53,820 nucleotides of DNA, taken from the NCBI GenBank assembly GCA_022799495.1, contig JAAWON010000009.1, forward strand, positions 1 to 53,820, in the 5' to 3' direction. The notes beneath the pieces were generated by a model. The model had not been told where the DNA came from and ran no database searches. It saw only the letters and a list, made by a program, of their open reading frames with translations. The position numbers were made by a program, and so were the translations under genes. Below are positions 15,865 to 24,297 of the stretch, one piece after another (the first letter of the stretch is position 1; every line of letters starts with the position of its first letter). Source of the DNA: Erysipelotrichaceae bacterium. Its GTDB lineage: Bacteria > Bacillota_I > Bacilli_A > Erysipelotrichales > Erysipelotrichaceae.

Positions 15865-18800
15865 CACAGTTCGCTCACCGGTTGAAATGGTATCACCTCC
15901 TCACGAAGCCATAAGCCCTGCCCCTTCATCACTCGCTCCATAGACGCCATTGTTTCATAACCCCATAGGTAGCGATATGCGGCGAAGTCATTGCCATACC
16001 AAAGGACTTGCCCCGCCTCTTTTGCCTGTAATCCCAACGGATCCTGAAACTGTATGGAAAGCTGGGATGGAGAAACGCTCAAAATTTCCATTCCCATTTG
16101 CTTTGCCTGTACAAGTGAATCCAAAAAACGAATCGGATAGTGGTATTGTGCAGCGATTTGTTTCCACATGCGTAAATGGCGATGTCTTTCATTCCCACAC
16201 AAAATCCATAGACCTTGGGGTTCAATGGTCAAACAAGTTCGTTCTGATAGGGAGATGCCAATAAAAAACTGTGTAACATCACGATAAAAGCATTGATAAC
16301 TCAGTCGCTTTGATAGTTGTGGCATTGTTAAACGAAACGCAGACGACACTGATTTAACAATTCGCATCGCCTGTGCAAACTGCACAACATATACCTGATC
16401 CTCCTGTTTCCACAACGCCTGTAATGGTGTATTCCCCAGCCGCCGTTCTTTGCCGAGCAAACAACGCTGTTCATTTTCATCTTGTAAACGAAACACAAAT
16501 TGTTCTGGAAAATGGCGCAATAGTCTGGCGGTTAATTCTGAAGAACTACGGGCAGTGAGCAATAAATGGATGCCACATCCCCCTTGATCCTTGGCAAGGT
16601 GCAACAACCATTCTTCACCTTGTTCATACTGCTCTAGCAAAGCACTGACATGATGAACAACCAAAAGCCACTGCGTACTTGTTTCCCGCTTCGCTCTCAC
16701 CTGTGTCAGTTTGTTCATCAAGAAGAATACATCCTCTTGTTCATCAACAGATACATTCGCATATATGCAGGGCAATTCCAATTGCCCCAAGGCGTGGTCA
16801 AATGTGCCATCAAGTAAAACAATATGTATATTTAAATTCACTTGCCGATTCAGATAAGCACTCGTCCATGTCTTGAGTGCAGCAAAAGATTCTTTCCATG
16901 ACTGAGCCAGTAATAAGGTATTGGAAGGATGGGCAGAAAGTAGGATCGGAAACTGGCGCTGATGCCACGGATCATCTGCCAACGCAAACGCACCTATGGG
17001 AAGATCACTTTGTTTTAACTCTGCTTGTAAAGGTGGCAGCCATACGCACTGCGGCTGAATATCATGCGCTTCTGCCAACAAGTTAATTTCATGAATTAAC
17101 ACATCCAACTCGCTTGGCTCATGGGTTTGTGTTGTTTCACGTTTCCACTCTCTACGGATACTGCCATCGCTTTTCATTTCCTGTAAAAGCACCTTTCCCA
17201 TACCTTTGTCATCCGGATCATAGGGTGCCTTTGCATAGGCGCATTGTCCCTGTGTGAATATCTCATCATATCCAACTTGTAAATAAAATCGTCCTACCGT
17301 TTTGATTTGTGCCCCCTCCTCACGTTTCAGCATATCCAAACTATCCGCTTTGTCTGCTACTTTAAGACAGATATGAAAACGGGCATTACTCCAAATCTGA
17401 TCATCCACGACACCGCTGGGCTTTTGCGTTGCCAGAATCAAATGAATACCAAGGGAGCGGCCAATACGCGCCATACGAATCAATTGTTCCATAAATTGTG
17501 GTTCCTGTTGTTTCAATTCCGCAAACTCATCTGCGACGATCAATAGATGAGGAATCTTCGCTGTGACACGATGGGTATGAAATAACTTTTGATAGAGATC
17601 AATATTCATACTTTCACAGTTTTGCTCATCCATTACTTGGGCAAAGATGCGTTGCCTGCGCTCAAGTTCTGCTTGTAAAGAAAGCAGGGAACGCTCAATC
17701 AAACTGCCATCCAGATTTGTAATAATACCGAGTGTATGTGGTAGCCGCTGTAATGCCTTTGCCATTCCCCCACCCTTATAATCCAATAAGACAAAGGCGC
17801 AGTCATAAGGATGGTAACGAATGGCTAAAGATAACAGCATGGAAATTAGCAGTTCGCTTTTACCCGATCCGGTCATACCAGCCACGATGCCATGGGGACC
17901 ATGGACTCGCTCATGCAAATCCAACTCCATTCTTGTTCCATCTTCCCGTACCCCAAGACTGGCGCATAGCGTACCTTCCTGATTGATATCAAACCAGTGC
18001 TTTGCAATATGAAACTGAGTAGGACGCGCATAATGAAACATAGCGAAAAAGGATAGTTGTTTGGGAAAAGAATTGGCCGACGACTCATACGCAATATTAC
18101 TCAAGCGCTGTATTAAGACTGAAAACTGTGCTTCTCGCTGCCAATGCAATCGTTGTTCACCCAGTAGCCCCTGTTCATCTTTCAGTGAAAGCACAATGTT
18201 TGGCACGTCAGTGGGATGAAAGGCACACAAAGCCATCGGTAATTCTTGACCATATCGGGCAAAAAAAGTAGTAGCGACTGGCAAAAAAGAAAGCATGAGA
18301 ATTGGCAATTTACTGTCTTTCAAATGCGCTAAAACATCTGGCAAATTTTTTTGATCGCTACACAAAAAGCGATACCGTGATTCGCTGAATTGATGTGGTA
18401 GAAAATGTGGGAAAGGGCGGCGCTCATCATCCAATGCCAAAACAAGCAGAGCACTTTGCGGTGGATATAACAATACATGGTGAAGCAATAAGTATTGGGC
18501 ATAGTTTAACAATGTATCTTGTGCCCCCATAATCTCAATCACTTCTAATCGGGGACATTCACGAATGATAGGAATCTGTTTCAATAACCATGTTTTTTTC
18601 ATAAAAGCATCACGCAGTAGAATACATTCATCTATATGCATTCGCATTGACTCTTCGCTGGTCAAAAAGGGCGCAGGAATGCTGCAATCGGCGATTCCCA
18701 AGCAAAGAAATAAGCGATCTTGCGGCAATGCGAGCTGCCACAATGGCTGCCCTGAATCACTTGGTTGATACAATTGACGCAGTGATTGTTCCTTTTGTGC

Positions 18801-19799
18801 AAGCAAAGCACAGGCTGCCTTCTTTTGTTCATTCAAATAGGTTTGATACAGATATTTTCTTCGCTGTAAAGTTTCCTTTTCCTTTCGTTTTTCATAGCGC
18901 CTTGTAAGCAATGGCCAAATCAGCGTACCGGCAAGCATCGTGAAGGACAAAAACAAAGATGGAAACACTGTACCAAGCGAATGATCATTGTCCAACGCTT
19001 GATAGACCATACATAAAGAACTAGCAAAACTACCAAAACACATTGTTAGCGAAGGGCCGATCAAATAAAGCAGTGGCTGAAATTGACGTTGTGGTAGCGC
19101 TATTGGATCCTTTAAAGTTATAGGCTGAATTTCATAATGCTCATAGATACGCATAACTTGCACATTGGGCTGTGGCATTAGCGCGGGTAAAACAAGTTCC
19201 TCTTTCGCATGAAAAGGTGAAAGCCGTTTCGCAATATACAGTGATGATACATGACTGACTGCTAAAAAATCAGTACCAAATAACAACTGCATCCCCATCA
19301 TATCGACACAATCGCCTAAATGCAGTACCTGTTTTTGACATCGTACTCGATTCACATACACCCCATTGGTTGAGTGCAGATCTTCGATGATCCATTCTTC
19401 TCCCTCACGCCACAGACGTGCATGAAGGGCCGACAACAAGGCATGTGTACAGCGAATATCCCCTTGCCTGCGTCCGATTGTAATAGAGCCACGTTTAGGT
19501 AATTCAATAAAGGTATAATGCAAGGATGCTTGATTCCAGCACGTAAAATAAAGCAAAGCCTGTTCATTGTCCCAAGCAATTGTATAAGCATGCGCTAGTT
19601 TCAACGATTGATAGGATAGATGCAATTCTATTGATTGCTTCATCCACCAAGTATCATCCTTGCGATAAAGCGTAAGCAATATCCTGCCATCCTGCGGATG
19701 AAGCCAATGCATCAACGTATCTTCCTCAATATGTAGCATCACTTCAAACAATTGCTGTTTTGTATAACAAAAAGCGCGTAGTTTCTCCTCCTCATGCAT
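15864..19799 (-). CDS. essC: EssC-type FtsK/SpoIIIE ATPase of type VII secretion with an FHA domain
   Basis: A 1311-residue membrane ATPase, shorter than the usual about 1480. Residues 100-170 are a single FHA domain (GR at 109-110, S..H near 123-126, NG at 145-146). Two transmembrane helices lie at about 242-267 and 278-298. The first FtsK/SpoIIIE domain has Walker A GMTGSGKS at 641-648 and Walker B LLIVADE at 752-758. The second ATPase module (about 900-1120) lacks a Walker A (AQSWKESF where GxxGxGKS is expected), and the third module is only a remnant, which explains the short length. The motor drives export of WXG100 and LXG substrates. Ribosome site AGAGGAG; it starts one base after the kinase stop codon. 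Confidence 0.93.
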   Translation of the reverse strand: MHEEEKLRAFCYTKQQLFEVMLHIEEDTLMHWLHPQDGRILLTLYRKDDTWWMKQSIELHLSYQSLKLAHAYTIAWDNEQALLYFTCWNQASLHYTFIELPKRGSITIGRRQGDIRCTHALLSALHARLWREGEEWIIEDLHSTNGVYVNRVRCQKQVLHLGDCVDMMGMQLLFGTDFLAVSHVSSLYIAKRLSPFHAKEELVLPALMPQPNVQVMRIYEHYEIQPITLKDPIALPQRQFQPLLYLIGPSLTMCFGSFASSLCMVYQALDNDHSLGTVFPSLFLSFTMLAGTLIWPLLTRRYEKRKEKETLQRRKYLYQTYLNEQKKAACALLAQKEQSLRQLYQPSDSGQPLWQLALPQDRLFLCLGIADCSIPAPFLTSEESMRMHIDECILLRDAFMKKTWLLKQIPIIRECPRLEVIEIMGAQDTLLNYAQYLLLHHVLLYPPQSALLVLALDDERRPFPHFLPHQFSESRYRFLCSDQKNLPDVLAHLKDSKLPILMLSFLPVATTFFARYGQELPMALCAFHPTDVPNIVLSLKDEQGLLGEQRLHWQREAQFSVLIQRLSNIAYESSANSFPKQLSFFAMFHYARPTQFHIAKHWFDINQEGTLCASLGVREDGTRMELDLHERVHGPHGIVAGMTGSGKSELLISMLLSLAIRYHPYDCAFVLLDYKGGGMAKALQRLPHTLGIITNLDGSLIERSLLSLQAELERRQRIFAQVMDEQNCESMNIDLYQKLFHTHRVTAKIPHLLIVADEFAELKQQEPQFMEQLIRMARIGRSLGIHLILATQKPSGVVDDQIWSNARFHICLKVADKADSLDMLKREEGAQIKTVGRFYLQVGYDEIFTQGQCAYAKAPYDPDDKGMGKVLLQEMKSDGSIRREWKRETTQTHEPSELDVLIHEINLLAEAHDIQPQCVWLPPLQAELKQSDLPIGAFALADDPWHQRQFPILLSAHPSNTLLLAQSWKESFAALKTWTSAYLNRQVNLNIHIVLLDGTFDHALGQLELPCIYANVSVDEQEDVFFLMNKLTQVRAKRETSTQWLLVVHHVSALLEQYEQGEEWLLHLAKDQGGCGIHLLLTARSSSELTARLLRHFPEQFVFRLQDENEQRCLLGKERRLGNTPLQALWKQEDQVYVVQFAQAMRIVKSVSSAFRLTMPQLSKRLSYQCFYRDVTQFFIGISLSERTCLTIEPQGLWILCGNERHRHLRMWKQIAAQYHYPIRFLDSLVQAKQMGMEILSVSPSQLSIQFQDPLGLQAKEAGQVLWYGNDFAAYRYLWGYETMASMERVMKGQGLWLREEVIPFQPVSEL

Positions 19800-19800
19800 T

Positions 19801-20595
19801 TCATATCTCCTCTAGCGCAAAGTGATATCGGTTGCGCCGTCCCCACATATACCCACAGCGCTTACGCGCTTCCATTAACTCCAATACATCCGACAATACT
19901 GCATCTGCATTTGAATAAGTCACATTACTTTCCTGTAGGCAACGCTTTAGGATTTGTTTGAAGGCAGGACTTACATTCGCATCTTCACTACGTATGTGTA
20001 AAAGTGCTCTACCATCCGCAATTCCCATATGTAAAGCAAGCATCGTCTTGCCAAAGGCATATAGATCACAGCGCTCATCCAATTGTTCTGCTTGATTTAA
20101 CAAACAAAAACCAATTGTCCCATAACGAATGAATTGTGCTGCCCATCGCTCACAGGCAATCCCAAAATCCACCAGATGAAGATTTCCATACCGATCCACT
20201 AATAGATGTTCCGGCTTGATATCTAAATACAAGATTTGATGATGATGCAGGTAACGAAGTACATCCAGCAGTTGTATTGCCCATTGTAACATTTCTTTCT
20301 CCTGTGGCAGTTCATGATAATGAATCCGCACTGCCAATGATGCTCCACTCACAAGTTCCATCACCAATGAACAGCGCTCCTCATACAATGTTTGTTCCCA
20401 CACCTTTGGAATTGCGTTATGATCCAAGTTTGACAGTATGGCATATTCTCGCTTCATCGCTTCCTGATCCTGTTTTTCTTGCGAGTAAAACTGTTTCAAG
20501 GCTACCATACCATGTCGTTGATAATCGTATGCCCGCCATACCTCAGCCGTTGCGCCCCGCCCCAAATAAGCACACTTACGAAAACGCTCAATCAT
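19801..20595 (-). CDS. Serine/threonine protein kinase of the type VII locus
   Basis: A 264-residue Hanks-type kinase without transmembrane or PASTA segments. The Gly loop GRGATAEVW is at 12-20, the VALK lysine at 34, the catalytic loop LDIKPEHLL has Asp125, and VDFGIA has Asp143. GTIGF...ERCDLYAFG is the activation and F-helix region, in which the APE motif is replaced. Lys, catalytic Asp and DFG are all present, so activity is likely. The start at ATG 20595 overlaps the DUF6382 stop by eight bases. A GTG nine bases upstream is possible. Its neighbour EssC carries an FHA domain, a phosphothreonine reader, so the kinase probably controls the secretion motor. Confidence 0.88.
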   Translation of the reverse strand: MIERFRKCAYLGRGATAEVWRAYDYQRHGMVALKQFYSQEKQDQEAMKREYAILSNLDHNAIPKVWEQTLYEERCSLVMELVSGASLAVRIHYHELPQEKEMLQWAIQLLDVLRYLHHHQILYLDIKPEHLLVDRYGNLHLVDFGIACERWAAQFIRYGTIGFCLLNQAEQLDERCDLYAFGKTMLALHMGIADGRALLHIRSEDANVSPAFKQILKRCLQESNVTYSNADAVLSDVLELMEARKRCGYMWGRRNRYHFALEEI

Positions 20596-21337
20596 GTGGA
20601 TCACGCTTCATCTGGCGAAATAATTCTACCGTTTCATTTCTGCCTGAGGGACGAGGTATTTCGTTCATCCGCTTTGATTCATTGATTTGGTGAAAACGAT
20701 ATTGAAACTGCTGGTTCTTCAATAAATTTTGAATGGACCGCTCATTCTCACATCTACGCTGGCGCTTGGTGCGCAGGTGAAAAAAATATTCCCCAATCCT
20801 TTGATGCCAACGATGTCGCTTCTGCCATAATTCCAATCCCTGCAAAATCACTATGCCATCTACATCCTCACTTACGCCGAAGCGATGCAGGCAACCATAC
20901 AAAGAATACCCTTGCATTTGCACCACTTCCAAAATCTCCTGTAACAACACCCCCCAATCCTGCGTTAGTGCCGCATCATGAATCGGCAAAGCAACAAAGG
21001 CAAACTCCTGATGACACGGATCCACAAAGATCGTATCCACATTCGCATAAATGGGCAGTTCATGCATCGCCGCATCCAATTCTTTGAAAAGACGCAGAAA
21101 CAATGCGCATGCCTCTGCCTGTGAAAAAACACAATGAGCAAGCAGATCACGCAGTGAGATGCGTTCATTGATATCGTAATAAAACGTTGTCCTGGCTGCC
21201 TGCCGGCGCTGACAAGGCAGCGCACGACAATGTGCATTGATTAACGTCAAACGATAAGGATCAAAAGCCTTTCCATTTACCAGTGTTACACGTAAACATC
21301 CTTCCGCCAAGCATTCATACTGTTTCACCCGTTTCAT
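20588..21337 (-). CDS. DUF6382-like protein heading the type VII operon
   Basis: A 249-residue cytoplasmic protein. The first about 165 residues fit the DUF6382 pattern (INAHCRALPCQRRQ, TTFYYDINERISLRDLL, NVDTIFVDPCHQEFAFVALP). The usual C-terminal FHA domain is missing and is replaced by a basic tail (HLRTKRQRRCENERSIQ). DUF6382-FHA proteins occur with secretion and pilus systems, but their role is unknown. The region resembles the pseudokinase-like cytosolic part of EssB/YukC only in context. AAAGGAGG lies six bases before the ATG. It is the first gene of the locus and overlaps the kinase gene. Confidence 0.6.
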   Translation of the reverse strand: MKRVKQYECLAEGCLRVTLVNGKAFDPYRLTLINAHCRALPCQRRQAARTTFYYDINERISLRDLLAHCVFSQAEACALFLRLFKELDAAMHELPIYANVDTIFVDPCHQEFAFVALPIHDAALTQDWGVLLQEILEVVQMQGYSLYGCLHRFGVSEDVDGIVILQGLELWQKRHRWHQRIGEYFFHLRTKRQRRCENERSIQNLLKNQQFQYRFHQINESKRMNEIPRPSGRNETVELFRQMKRDPHD

Positions 21338-21450
21338 CGTTATCCTCCTTTCTGTTTTGTCCTTTGCACCCTTCCCCCTATTTTCTTATCCGCACTTTTA
21401 AGCAAAAACCCAAAAAAAAATGAATTTCACACAATTTCACATAGTATCAT

Positions 21451-21479
21451 TTTCCAACCGATGCATACCATGATATAAT
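21451..21479 (+). promoter_or_regulatory. Extended -10 promoter of the membrane protein at 21,502
   Basis: TTTCCA (21451-21456), a 17-base spacer and TGATATAAT with -10 at 21474-21479. The ATG at 21478 lies inside the -10 box and so cannot be the start. Confidence 0.6.
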
Positions 21480-21501
21480 GGTCTGCGTTGAGGTGATGAA
21501 C

Positions 21502-22092
21502 ATGCGCTTTTCCTATCATAATTTTCGCTTTATTCAGCGTCTATTTGCCTACTTTTTTTTACCGTTCATCAACCTTACTGCTTTATTTTTAGCCGATCCC
21601 TACTATGAAAACATCACACACATCGCTTACGCAAATCATCATCTTCCCTTTGCGCTATTGTGGGCGATCACTGCAGCAGGATACCTATGGATCAGCGCCT
21701 ATGTTTTTCTTCTACGCATGCATTATCATAAAAGAAGTACTCATCTGTTGCTTGGTTTAGCATGCATCGCTATGTTCATCAGCGTTTGTATTCCTTATGA
21801 GGAACAAAGCGCTCTGCTTTCGCGCCTGCATGTCAATCTGGCCATGGCCGCAACAATTCTATATATTCTGCTTGGTTTCTATCTGCTCATTCATTTTACT
21901 TATCGAGAACCGATGCTTGCATATCACGCACTTACCATTTATAGTACGCTCATCGCTTCACTAGCACTGTTATTTTTATGGATGGGAATGATTTCCACAT
22001 TGCTGGAAGTGCTATTTGTGATCACGATGGGAATCGCCCATTGCCGTTTATTGGATTGCATAGATGAACGAAATAATTTAAGTAGACAATAA
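21502..22092 (+). CDS. Uncharacterised polytopic membrane protein
   Basis: A 196-residue hydrophobic protein with about six transmembrane segments (for example LFAYFFLPFINLTALFLA, FALLWAITAAGYLWISAYVFL, LLLGLACIAMFISVCI, and three more after residue 110). No family is recognised. The layout of an acidic DPYYENITH loop after the first segment, with short loops elsewhere, resembles small integral-membrane families such as DUF998, but the match is not convincing. The start at 21502 is set by GAGG eight bases upstream and by the promoter position. The gene is monocistronic, running against the T7SS operon and ending in a strong terminator. Confidence 0.7.
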   Translation: MRFSYHNFRFIQRLFAYFFLPFINLTALFLADPYYENITHIAYANHHLPFALLWAITAAGYLWISAYVFLLRMHYHKRSTHLLLGLACIAMFISVCIPYEEQSALLSRLHVNLAMAATILYILLGFYLLIHFTYREPMLAYHALTIYSTLIASLALLFLWMGMISTLLEVLFVITMGIAHCRLLDCIDERNNLSRQ

Positions 22093-22124
22093 AAAAAGCG
22101 TACCAGTCGCTTCCTGACACGCTT
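22090..22124 (-). terminator. Terminator of the permease/GntR/ATPase operon
   Basis: Minus-strand stem AAGCGT/ACGCTT (22119-22124 with 22096-22101) with an inner CAG/CTG pairing, followed by seven T. It converges with the plus-strand terminator next to it. Confidence 0.75.
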
Positions 22125-22150
22125 AAGCACATGAATCTCATGTGCTTTTT
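22125..22150 (+). terminator. Terminator of the membrane protein gene at 21,502
   Basis: Perfect ten-base stem AAGCACATGA/TCATGTGCTT with a three-base loop, followed by TTT. Confidence 0.85.
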
Positions 22151-22171
22151 ATGCTTCTTATTCACTCCTTT

Positions 22172-22882
22172 TTAAAAAGGATGATACCTAAATTTATCTT
22201 TAAACAATTCATCCATGGACTTCTGTGTCTGAGAACGCAGTTCCTCTACATTACCGTTCACAATAATCTCGCCCTCTTTGATGAATAGGACAGAATCAAA
22301 AATCCGTTCGATATCAGCGATCAAATGGGTTGCGATTAACAGCGTTTGATCTGATTGATAATTATGCAGAATCATATCCAAAATCACTTCCCGCGCTGCC
22401 GGATCTACACCGCCAATGGGCTCATCCAATACAAGCAATCGTGCATGACGCGCCATCACCATCGCCAAAGTAAACTTTTCTCTTGTGCCTTTCGACATTG
22501 TTTTAATACGTGAAGATGCATCAATTTGAAATCGTTTTAACATACTAAGACAACGCTCCAAATCAAAATCCGCATACATTTCTAAATACAGATTGATGAC
22601 ATCCTTCACTTTCATCCAAGCCGCAAAAGGTGGTTCATCCGGCAAATAGGAAACCATATTCTTACTTGCGGCACCAATTCGTTCCCCACAGATTGCCACT
22701 TCACCCTCATATGCTGTAATCAAACCACTGATGATTTTAATCAATGTGGTTTTACCGCTGCCATTGGGACCCAATAAGCCAATGATTTCGCCCCCCTTGC
22801 ATTGAAAACTGACATCCTTTAATACCTGATGCTTTCCATAATGCTTGGAAAGTCCTTTTACATCCACAATGATATCACTCAT
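22172..22882 (-). CDS. ABC transporter ATPase (YtrB-like)
   Basis: A 236-residue ATP-binding protein. Walker A is GPNGSGKTT, the Q-loop lies near SYLPDEPPF, the signature MSKGTREK is degenerate, and Walker B is LLVLDEPIGGVDP, followed by the IATHL histidine. The degenerate signature is typical of ATPases in ABC-2-like exporters such as the Ytr type. The start overlaps the GntR stop by eight bases. It pairs with the permease at 23,272-24,081. Its cargo is unknown, but systems of this type respond to cell-envelope stress and peptide antibiotics in Bacillus (YtrABCDEF), which is only an analogy here. Confidence 0.88.
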   Translation of the reverse strand: MSDIIVDVKGLSKHYGKHQVLKDVSFQCKGGEIIGLLGPNGSGKTTLIKIISGLITAYEGEVAICGERIGAASKNMVSYLPDEPPFAAWMKVKDVINLYLEMYADFDLERCLSMLKRFQIDASSRIKTMSKGTREKFTLAMVMARHARLLVLDEPIGGVDPAAREVILDMILHNYQSDQTLLIATHLIADIERIFDSVLFIKEGEIIVNGNVEELRSQTQKSMDELFKDKFRYHPF

Positions 22883-23234
22883 GTTTTAGCCTCTCTTCCA
22901 TTTTCGCTAACATTGTATCCTTATCGTAATTCAATTCCTGCAACACCTCAATACAGTGATCCAGCGCGTCATTTGCATAATCCTCTTTCAGTTGCATCAT
23001 ACGCTGCACATCTTTACTGACATAACGCCCGCTGGTTCGCTCACTATAAACCAATCCCTCACGCTCCAATTCACTAAGAGCCCGCTGAATGGTATTGGGG
23101 TTTACTCCATAATCAACGGCCAATTCCCGCACAGATGCGATTTTCGCTGTCGCATCCCACTCTCCTTTGATCATGCGTTTTTTAAAATCATCCATGATCT
23201 GTAAATAGATTGGCGTATTTGCGTCAAATACCAT
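22875..23234 (-). CDS. GntR-family regulator, YtrA subfamily
   Basis: A 119-residue regulator. An N-terminal winged helix (PIYLQIMDDFKKRMIKGEW, IASVRELAVDYGVNPNTIQRALSELEREGLVYSERTSGRYV) is followed by a short helical dimerisation tail (about residues 75-119). The short tail marks the YtrA subfamily, whose members repress the ABC transporter operon that encodes them. Here the gene lies between permease and ATPase, and a perfect 14-base inverted repeat lies over the operon promoter at 24,101-24,134, so autoregulation is strongly indicated. Confidence 0.92.
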   Translation of the reverse strand: MVFDANTPIYLQIMDDFKKRMIKGEWDATAKIASVRELAVDYGVNPNTIQRALSELEREGLVYSERTSGRYVSKDVQRMMQLKEDYANDALDHCIEVLQELNYDKDTMLAKMEERLKHE

Positions 23235-23271
23235 GAGCCTACCTCCTTGTCTTTAAGCAATCTCATATCAA

Positions 23272-24081
23272 TCATTCCACTTCCATATGATGTTTCAGTA
23301 AATACAAAGAAAGCGTAAACCAGAGTGCAGACAATCCTATATCATATAGTACCGTGCTGAAGGAAAAACCAGTAAGCACTGCCGGTAAAATCCCCATCTG
23401 TGTCAGTGCGTGATTCAAAATGGAGTAAATAATAGAAATCACCACAAACAACAAAATACCGATCATCGTGCGATAATGATGTACAAAAGAACTATAGGTA
23501 AAGTTGATAATACAGTAGATCAACGTAATCATGGAACTGGCAGAGCACAGCATCATCAAGAGTTGTTTCATGATTTCAACGACGACTTCAGGATACGAAA
23601 ACAGCATGTTCATCAACTGGGAAAAAAACTGAATTATATCAATTCCTTGCGTTATACAACCCGCAATCATTAGGATTAAGAGAGATATAAATGAAATCAA
23701 TACGGATAAGAAAATCCACACCAAAGCAGATACTACCTTAACCAACAGCAACTGCCACTGCTCAATAGGCAGTGTATGGATCAAATAAGCTTCACGAGCA
23801 TACATTGAACGACGATATCCGCGGATGATATTGACGCAGGTTACTGTCACCACAATCATCATTGTCGCAATGTACAATAAAAGTACGATTAGAAAAAACA
23901 ACTCTAACCAAGGAGTAGCCACTGGGGCAATATCCACCCTATACATCGCTGTAAATTCGGTTAAAAACTGCACATTACCACTGATCGCAAGTAAGAGCGT
24001 ACAGATCAGAAATGCTCCATAAGCAAACAAATAGGTGCGAAACGAACTTTTCATTTCAAACTTAAAAAACTTCCATAACAT
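23272..24081 (-). CDS. ABC-2-type membrane permease of the GntR-regulated operon
   Basis: A 269-residue membrane protein with about six transmembrane segments (FLICTLLLAISG, LFFLIVLLLYIATMMIVVTVTCV, VVSALVWIFLSVLISFISLLILMIAGC, SSMITLIYCIINF, MIGILLFVVISIIYSIL and a last one near residues 240-260). A YREAYLIHTLPI-type cytoplasmic segment (MYAREAYLIHTLPIEQW) lies near residue 95 and is the usual coupling region of ABC-2 permeases. It is the first gene of the operon, with ribosome site GAGGAG. Confidence 0.8.
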   Translation of the reverse strand: MLWKFFKFEMKSSFRTYLFAYGAFLICTLLLAISGNVQFLTEFTAMYRVDIAPVATPWLELFFLIVLLLYIATMMIVVTVTCVNIIRGYRRSMYAREAYLIHTLPIEQWQLLLVKVVSALVWIFLSVLISFISLLILMIAGCITQGIDIIQFFSQLMNMLFSYPEVVVEIMKQLLMMLCSASSMITLIYCIINFTYSSFVHHYRTMIGILLFVVISIIYSILNHALTQMGILPAVLTGFSFSTVLYDIGLSALWFTLSLYLLKHHMEVE

Positions 24082-24100
24082 ATGCTTTCTCCTCTCTTTT

Positions 24101-24134
24101 GTATTATTGTATTAACTACCTAATACAATAATAC
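24101..24134 (-). promoter_or_regulatory. Operator palindrome for the YtrA-type regulator
   Basis: GTATTATTGTATTA (24101-24114) and TAATACAATAATAC (24121-24134) are perfect 14-base inverted repeats separated by six bases. Each arm contains a GTATTA half-site twice. The repeat begins at the -10 box and extends toward the gene, so bound repressor would block RNA polymerase. Confidence 0.85.
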
Positions 24135-24156
24135 TTATAAAATACAAAAATGTCAA
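24128..24156 (-). promoter_or_regulatory. Promoter of the permease/GntR/ATPase operon
   Basis: Minus-strand TTGACA (24151-24156), a 17-base spacer and TATTAT (24128-24133). The -10 lies inside the operator palindrome. Confidence 0.8.
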
Positions 24157-24224
24157 TATTCTGTTTAACTGATATTCAGATAAGAGAAATGCATACATGT
24201 GAATGTATGATAAGTTTTTTTTAT

Positions 24225-24261
24225 AAAAAAAAGACAAGCAGTATAGAAGAACATCTGCTTG
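24225..24261 (-). terminator. Terminator of the YitT-family gene
   Basis: Minus-strand stem CAAGCAG/CTGCTTG (24255-24261 with 24235-24241) with a 13-base loop, followed by a T-rich run containing eight T positions. Confidence 0.7.
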
Positions 24262-24297
24262 ACTTTCTATTTCACAGGATTGGAATTAAAATTTTGA

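Noticed and set aside
19801-20595. Idea that the kinase is an EssB-like pseudokinase
   Set aside because: The invariant Lys, catalytic-loop Asp and DFG Asp are all present and there is no transmembrane segment or extracellular domain, so it is better called an active soluble kinase.
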